The notes under the pieces were generated by a model. It saw only the letters and a list, made by a program, of their open reading frames with translations, made no database searches and had not been told where the DNA came from. The position numbers and the translations under genes were made by a program. A stretch of DNA of 10,435 nt, taken from positions 1 through 10,435 of the forward strand of contig CAYGUI010000045.1 in NCBI GenBank assembly GCA_964353115.1. Direction: 5' to 3'. The stretch is from CAYGUI01 sp964353115 (GTDB lineage: Bacteria > Pseudomonadota > Gammaproteobacteria > JAGOUU01). Of this stretch, positions 8,005 to 10,435 are shown in pieces (the stretch's first letter is position 1; the number at the start of each line of letters is the position of its first letter).

Positions 8005-8328
8005 ATGACATTTGTAGTAACTGAAAAGTGTATAAAGTGTAAATATACTGATTGTGTAGAAGTTTGCCCCGTTGATTGTTTTCGCGAAGGGCCTAACTTC
8101 TTGGTAATTCATCCTGATGAATGTATTGACTGTGCATTGTGTGAGCCAGAGTGCCCGGTCAATGCTATCTATACAGAAGATGAGTTGCCGGATAATCAAA
8201 AACAATTTTTAGATCTTAATCGTGAGCTTGCAGAGAAGTGGCCAGTGATTACTTCAATGAAAGATGCACCATCTGATGCTAAAGAATGGGAGCAAGTTCC
8301 TGATAAAATTAAGTTTTTAGAAAAATAA
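8005..8328 (+). CDS. fdxA: Seven-iron ferredoxin FdxA ([3Fe-4S][4Fe-4S])
   Basis: A small cytoplasmic electron carrier of the Azotobacter ferredoxin I type, 107 residues as usual. CIKCKYTDCVEVCPVDC covers 9-25 and CIDCALCEPECP covers 40-51. By family alignment C9, C17 and C50 hold the 3Fe-4S cluster and C21, C40, C43 and C46 hold the 4Fe-4S cluster; all are present. The helical C-terminal extension (FLDLNRELAEKWP onward) typical of this family is intact. The ATG lies 5 bases after the exoprotein stop with only a poor ribosome site, so expression may depend on coupling or on cotranscription. A functional link to the secreted protein is not obvious, and the adjacency may be accidental. The redox partner cannot be told from this window. 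Confidence 0.96.
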   Translation: MTFVVTEKCIKCKYTDCVEVCPVDCFREGPNFLVIHPDECIDCALCEPECPVNAIYTEDELPDNQKQFLDLNRELAEKWPVITSMKDAPSDAKEWEQVPDKIKFLEK

Positions 8329-8351
8329 TATTCAAGTTTAAATCTTAAAGC

Positions 8352-8397
8352 TGTGTGAGAGATATCTCAAAAGAAGTATAATGTTTAGTCTCACACA
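8352..8397. promoter_or_regulatory. 9-bp inverted repeat enclosing a TATAAT box
   Basis: TGTGTGAGA (8352-8360) and TCTCACACA (8389-8397) are perfect inverted copies 28 bases apart. Between them lie a 10-bp palindrome, GAGATATCTC (8359-8368), and a perfect -10 box, TATAAT (8377-8382). No T-tract follows, so this is unlikely to be the fdxA terminator. The layout suggests a promoter flanked by operator half-sites, but the target regulator and the transcript are unknown. Confidence 0.4.
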
Positions 8398-8486
8398 TAA
8401 CCTTAATGGTTGTTAAATTTTAAGTAACTCATTGAAAATAAAGTATTTTTTTAAAGGGTGCAAAATAAATATCAACAACTAAACTT

Positions 8487-8492
8487 TAAAAT
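8487..8492 (+). promoter_or_regulatory. Candidate -10 box for the GGA-rich small RNA
   Basis: TAAAAT ends 7 bases before the base at 8500 where the RNA's terminal stem begins, the right distance for a start there. No good -35 is present 16-18 bases upstream. That would fit an activator-dependent promoter such as those controlled by GacA/LetA in related systems, but I see no convincing copy of that activator's site. Prediction only. Confidence 0.35.
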
Positions 8493-8499
8493 TTTTTTT

Positions 8500-8666
8500 A
8501 TGAGCTTGGAAGTTTTTCTAGATTTGCTAAAGTAACAATTGAGTGAAGGGAATCACACAGGGAATATAACTACATTGGAAGTTAAAGGGACGAAGTAGAG
8601 CCGGAAGCTCATAAAGGACATTTGTTTTCATATGCGGGTAGCGAAAGTTACCCGCATATTTTTTTT
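8500..8666 (+). ncRNA. Candidate CsrA/RsmA-sequestering small RNA (RsmY/RsmZ type)
   Basis: A region of about 167 bases without a plausible protein gene carries seven GGA motifs, at 8508, 8549, 8561, 8577, 8588, 8603 and 8616; four are in the AGGGA or AAGGA context. One is displayed in a hexaloop: GTGA (8543-8546), loop AGGGAA, TCAC (8553-8556), the classic CsrA-binding geometry. An 8-bp stem, ATGAGCTT (8500-8507) with AAGCTCAT (8605-8612), closes the body, and CTAC/GTAG (8570-8573, 8595-8598) closes an inner domain. The RNA ends in a strong intrinsic terminator. No GGA occurs in the 100 bases upstream, so the motif cluster is confined to the inferred transcript. Known RNAs of this class titrate the translational repressor CsrA. 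The alternative is a cis leader with attenuator for the EVE gene downstream. The 5-prime end is estimated. Confidence 0.7.
8630..8666 (+). terminator. Strong intrinsic terminator of the small RNA
   Basis: Arms ATATGCGGGTA (8630-8640) and TACCCGCATAT (8649-8659) are fully complementary. They extend inward by a G-T and a C-G pair to a GAAA tetraloop (8643-8646), and eight T residues (8659-8666) follow. This is a canonical Rho-independent terminator on the plus strand. Confidence 0.92.
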
Positions 8667-8687
8667 CCCGCCTTCGCGGGAATGACG
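8667..8687. repeat. Short GC hairpin of the widespread CCCGC-cttc-GCGGGAATGAC repeat type
   Basis: CCCGC (8667-8671), loop CTTC and GCGGG (8676-8680) form a hairpin followed by AATGACG. The core resembles an intergenic palindromic repeat common in many proteobacterial genomes, where it normally has ATTCCCGC on the left; here the left flank is the terminator T-tract. It looks like a partial copy inserted between the small RNA and the EVE gene. Family membership is recalled from general knowledge and was not searched. Confidence 0.55.
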
Positions 8688-8693
8688 AAATTT

Positions 8694-9146
8694 ATGAAAT
8701 ATTGGTTAATGAAATCAGAGCCTGAGGCTTTTAGTATTGATGATCTGAAAAAGTGCCCAGGTAGTAAAGATCATTGGGATGGCGTGAGAAATTATCAGGC
8801 CCGTAATTTTATGCGTCAGATGAAAAAAGGTGACTTAGCTTTTTTTTATCATTCAAACTGTAAGCCGCCGGGAATAATAGGTCTAATCGAAGTTGTGCGA
8901 GAGGCGTATCCTGATCCAACGCAATTTGATATTCATAGTAAATATTATGATCCAAAAAGCAAAACTGACAATCCACGTTGGTCAGTTGTAGATGTGAAAT
9001 TTAAGGAAAAATTTTCTCGTCTAATATCACTTGATGAATTAAAACAAAACCCAAAATTAAAAGATATGCAGCTGCTAAGACCAGGTAATAGATTATCTGT
9101 TATGGAAGTGACGGAGCAGCAGTTTTTAAGTATTCTTGATAATTAA
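8694..9146 (+). CDS. EVE-domain protein (PUA/YTH-like modified-base binder)
   Basis: A 150-residue single-domain cytoplasmic protein of the EVE family, related to human THYN1 and to YTH and PUA domains; family members are thought to bind modified bases in nucleic acid. Signature stretches are MKYWLMKSEP at 1-10, WDGVRNYQARNFM at 28-40, GDLAFFYHS at 46-54, a YYDPKS...NPRW segment in the middle and LLRPGNRLSVMEV near the end. The reading frame is open further upstream to an ATG at 8622, but those 24 extra residues are encoded by the small-RNA terminator and the repeat hairpin. The family always begins near the KYWLMKSEP motif, so ATG 8694 is chosen. It lies 7 bases after the repeat, and only a weak GGGA inside the repeat hairpin could serve as ribosome site. 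No separate promoter is visible between the terminator and the start. The gene ends 3 bases into the convergent neighbour. Confidence 0.94.
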   Translation: MKYWLMKSEPEAFSIDDLKKCPGSKDHWDGVRNYQARNFMRQMKKGDLAFFYHSNCKPPGIIGLIEVVREAYPDPTQFDIHSKYYDPKSKTDNPRWSVVDVKFKEKFSRLISLDELKQNPKLKDMQLLRPGNRLSVMEVTEQQFLSILDN

Positions 9147-9481
9147 TGCATCCCAAGCGTTGGAGCTCTGCGCGGAGTAATAACCGGTTGATACTCTTGC
9201 TCTGCTTTAGCTTTAGCAACAGGCATTGGTGGCATTGGCTTTAAAATCATGCTCATAACCGCAGCTGGAGAGCAGACTGTAGTATTATTTAAAGCGGGAG
9301 TCATTAAAAAATCTGCAAAAAGACCTAATGCTGCATCAAGACCATCAGTAAATTGATCAGTAAGTGATTTTTTTTGAGCAGGAGCAGGAGGTGCTGGCCT
9401 AGGTGAATGTCGAGGCTTAGAATCCTGTTCATATTGTTGTGGTGTAAGTCTAGGTTGTAGTTTTTTCTCTGCTCTGCTCAT
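9143..9481 (-). CDS. Small proline-rich hypothetical protein
   Basis: A 112-residue protein that I do not recognise. It has a basic, proline-rich N-terminus (PRHSPRPAPPAPAQ at 23-36), an amphipathic central helix (SLTDQFTDGLDAALGLFADFLM at 39-60) and a second proline run (KPMPPMPVAKAKAE at 81-94). There is one cysteine (C70), no signal peptide and no membrane span. The proline-alanine segments look disordered and could bind partner proteins. Its stop overlaps the convergent EVE gene stop by 3 bases, with no terminator between them. The ATG has a poor ribosome site. The frame is open over the full gap between two good genes and no competing frame is plausible, which supports a real gene. In intracellular Legionellales such orphan proteins are sometimes secreted effectors, but nothing here shows that. 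Confidence 0.6.
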   Translation of the reverse strand: MSRAEKKLQPRLTPQQYEQDSKPRHSPRPAPPAPAQKKSLTDQFTDGLDAALGLFADFLMTPALNNTTVCSPAAVMSMILKPMPPMPVAKAKAEQEYQPVITPRRAPTLGMH

Positions 9482-9506
9482 AGTGTAATTTTAGTAAATA
9501 ATTTAT

Positions 9507-9536
9507 TTGACCTATAACAAAATAATAAAATATCTT
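9507..9536 (+). promoter_or_regulatory. Possible promoter for the cytochrome gene
   Basis: TTGACC (9507-9512) is followed after 18 bases by TATCTT (9531-9536), about 70 bases before the cytochrome start. A second -10-like TACAAT at 9563-9568 lacks a good -35. The gap between the divergent genes (9482-9606) is almost all A/T, so both matches are weak evidence. Confidence 0.3.
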
Positions 9537-9606
9537 TTCTTTTAATTTTAGAAGATTTTCCTTACAATAACACTAAATTTAGAATGCCAAATATACAGGG
9601 AAATTT

Positions 9607-10023
9607 ATGAAAATCAAAAGTTTAGTTCTTTTTATAACATTTTTTTTATTAAATAATACAATTTTTGCCGATTCTTTTTCACACGAAGAAGCGATTCATA
9701 AAAGATTAATGCCAGAGATGCAAATAAATATAAAACAAGGCTCTGCTGGTGACGATGTCCCAGTAAAAAAAGTAGTTGCCCCCTTTAGTGCTGAAAAGAA
9801 ATATAACGCGGTTTGTGCTGCCTGTCATAGTACGGGAGCTGCTGGCGCGCCAAAAATTGGTGATAAAAAAGCCTGGCATGTTCGTTTAGAAGAATCTATT
9901 GATAAAGTTTACAATAAAGCTATTCATGGATTTAAAGGTATGCCGCCAAAAGGAACATGTATGACTTGCTCTGATGATCAAATTAAGCAGATAGTTGACT
10001 ACATGGTTTCCAAAGTAAAGTAA
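9607..10023 (+). CDS. Cytochrome c5-like periplasmic monohaem cytochrome c
   Basis: A 138-residue exported class I cytochrome c that carries electrons in the periplasm of respiratory chains. A signal peptide (1-21, cleavage FA-DS) precedes a linker and the haem domain. The haem attachment motif is CAACH at 70-74, the distal ligand is M112 in FKGMPPKG, and the cytochrome c5 hallmark cysteine pair (GTCMTC, C118 and C121), which forms a disulfide near the haem, is present. The ending DDQIKQIVDYMVSK is the usual C-terminal helix. The ribosome site AGGG (9597-9600), 6 bases before the ATG, is good. It is divergent from the proline-rich gene, and the 102-residue orphan gene follows 51 bases later. 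The partner oxidase is not in the window. Confidence 0.92.
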   Translation: MKIKSLVLFITFFLLNNTIFADSFSHEEAIHKRLMPEMQINIKQGSAGDDVPVKKVVAPFSAEKKYNAVCAACHSTGAAGAPKIGDKKAWHVRLEESIDKVYNKAIHGFKGMPPKGTCMTCSDDQIKQIVDYMVSKVK

Positions 10024-10029
10024 ATAAAA

Positions 10030-10035
10030 TATAAT
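10030..10035 (+). promoter_or_regulatory. Possible -10 box for the last small gene
   Basis: A perfect TATAAT 40 bases before the ATG at 10075. No convincing -35 is found at normal spacing (TTGACT at 9995-10000 is too far), so transcription from the cytochrome gene is equally possible. Confidence 0.3.
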
Positions 10036-10055
10036 TTAAGAATCTATAAATTTTA

Positions 10056-10074
10056 AAAGAAAGGGAGTTTCTTT
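10056..10074 (+). promoter_or_regulatory. Hairpin presenting the Shine-Dalgarno in its loop
   Basis: AAAGAAA (10056-10062) and TTTCTTT (10068-10074) are perfect complements that enclose the 5-base loop GGGAG, which is the Shine-Dalgarno. The stem ends on the base before the ATG. A GGA in a loop overlapping the ribosome site is the usual layout of a CsrA-repressed message, although this stem is A/T-rich and weak. Confidence 0.4.
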
Positions 10075-10383
10075 ATGACGTGGTTTAAAAGTGCTTTATT
10101 TTTTTATTTAGAAGAACTATTAGGCCCTTATAATCGAACTAAAAAATCTATTCGTAGTGATTTATTAAAAGTAATTAAGAGAGTCACAGAAGTAGATAGT
10201 TATACTGACAGGGAATGCAAAGATAAAATTATAAAAGCAATTAGAAAAAAATCAGATTGTTGTCGCACAGTTGAACAAGAGACAGATGGAGAACAATCTG
10301 GTACTCTTGCTCATAGAATTAGTTACTTAATTTCTTTGACAGAATTTATTTTTGACAGATTTGTTTTGGTAGTTGTTTATTAG
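10075..10383 (+). CDS. Small hypothetical protein
   Basis: A 102-residue protein that I do not recognise. It has no signal peptide; the N-terminus (WFKSALFFYLEELLG) is amphipathic rather than a clean membrane span, and most of the chain looks helical. The segment from about 20 to 64 is strongly basic (KKSIRSDLLKVIKR, KIIKAIRKK) and contains C48 and the adjacent pair C62-C63. A short acidic stretch (EQETDGEQ) follows, and the C-terminus is hydrophobic (SLTEFIFDRFVLVVVY). The good ribosome site GGGAG, 7 bases before the ATG, supports the start. It is the last gene seen, and the 52 bases after its stop hold nothing recognisable. No function is proposed. Confidence 0.65.
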   Translation: MTWFKSALFFYLEELLGPYNRTKKSIRSDLLKVIKRVTEVDSYTDRECKDKIIKAIRKKSDCCRTVEQETDGEQSGTLAHRISYLISLTEFIFDRFVLVVVY

Positions 10384-10435
10384 ATTATCATTTGTGTACT
10401 GAGTTTATAAGAAAAGATAATTTTATTGAGTTTGA

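Noticed and set aside
8399..8411. AACC...GGTT hairpin as the fdxA terminator
   Set aside because: A 4-bp stem without a following T-run is too weak; the fdxA transcript end cannot be placed.
8412..8428. GTTA...TAAC inverted repeat as a GacA/LetA activator site for the small RNA
   Set aside because: It does not match the recalled GacA or LetA consensus well, and similar AT-rich symmetry is expected by chance.
8622..8693. N-terminal extension of the EVE protein from an ATG at 8622
   Set aside because: The 24 residues are encoded by the terminator hairpin, T-tract and repeat hairpin, and the family begins at the KYWLMKSEP motif.

Overview
The window is AT-rich (roughly one third GC by eye) and reads as the chromosome of a gammaproteobacterium. 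A cytochrome c5-like protein, an Azotobacter-type seven-iron ferredoxin, a Udk/CNT nucleoside salvage pair and a likely Csr/Rsm-type small RNA together suggest the Legionellales (Legionella/Coxiella/Rickettsiella side). That placement is inference from gene content and composition, because no rRNA or other phylogenetic marker is present.

Layout. On the minus strand, positions 37-1926 hold a two-gene operon, uridine kinase (udk) then a CNT-family nucleoside transporter, separated by 3 bases. Uptake and phosphorylation of nucleosides would be coupled. A 164-base divergent intergenic region follows. A plus-strand block then runs from 2091 to 8328: two tandem outer-membrane beta-barrel proteins whose genes overlap by 8 bases, a 1335-residue secreted cysteine-rich protein of unknown function, and ferredoxin fdxA only 5 bases later. 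Spacing suggests that the two barrels and the large exoprotein form one surface-associated unit.

Positions 8329-8693 have no protein gene but are rich in signals: a perfect 9-bp inverted repeat around a TATAAT box, then a probable noncoding RNA at about 8500-8666. This RNA carries seven GGA motifs and ends in a textbook intrinsic terminator, the pattern of CsrA/RsmA-sequestering RNAs (RsmY/RsmZ/CsrB type). A short GC-rich hairpin of a widespread interspersed-repeat type sits directly after it, and the EVE-domain protein gene starts 7 bases further on.

From 9143 to the end there is a small proline-rich orphan protein on the minus strand, a divergently placed periplasmic cytochrome c5-like protein, and a 102-residue orphan whose Shine-Dalgarno lies in the loop of a small hairpin, a possible CsrA target layout. 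The main candidates for something undescribed are the GGA-rich small RNA and the barrel/barrel/Cys-rich exoprotein cluster. No CRISPR array, insertion sequence, tRNA or rRNA gene is visible.
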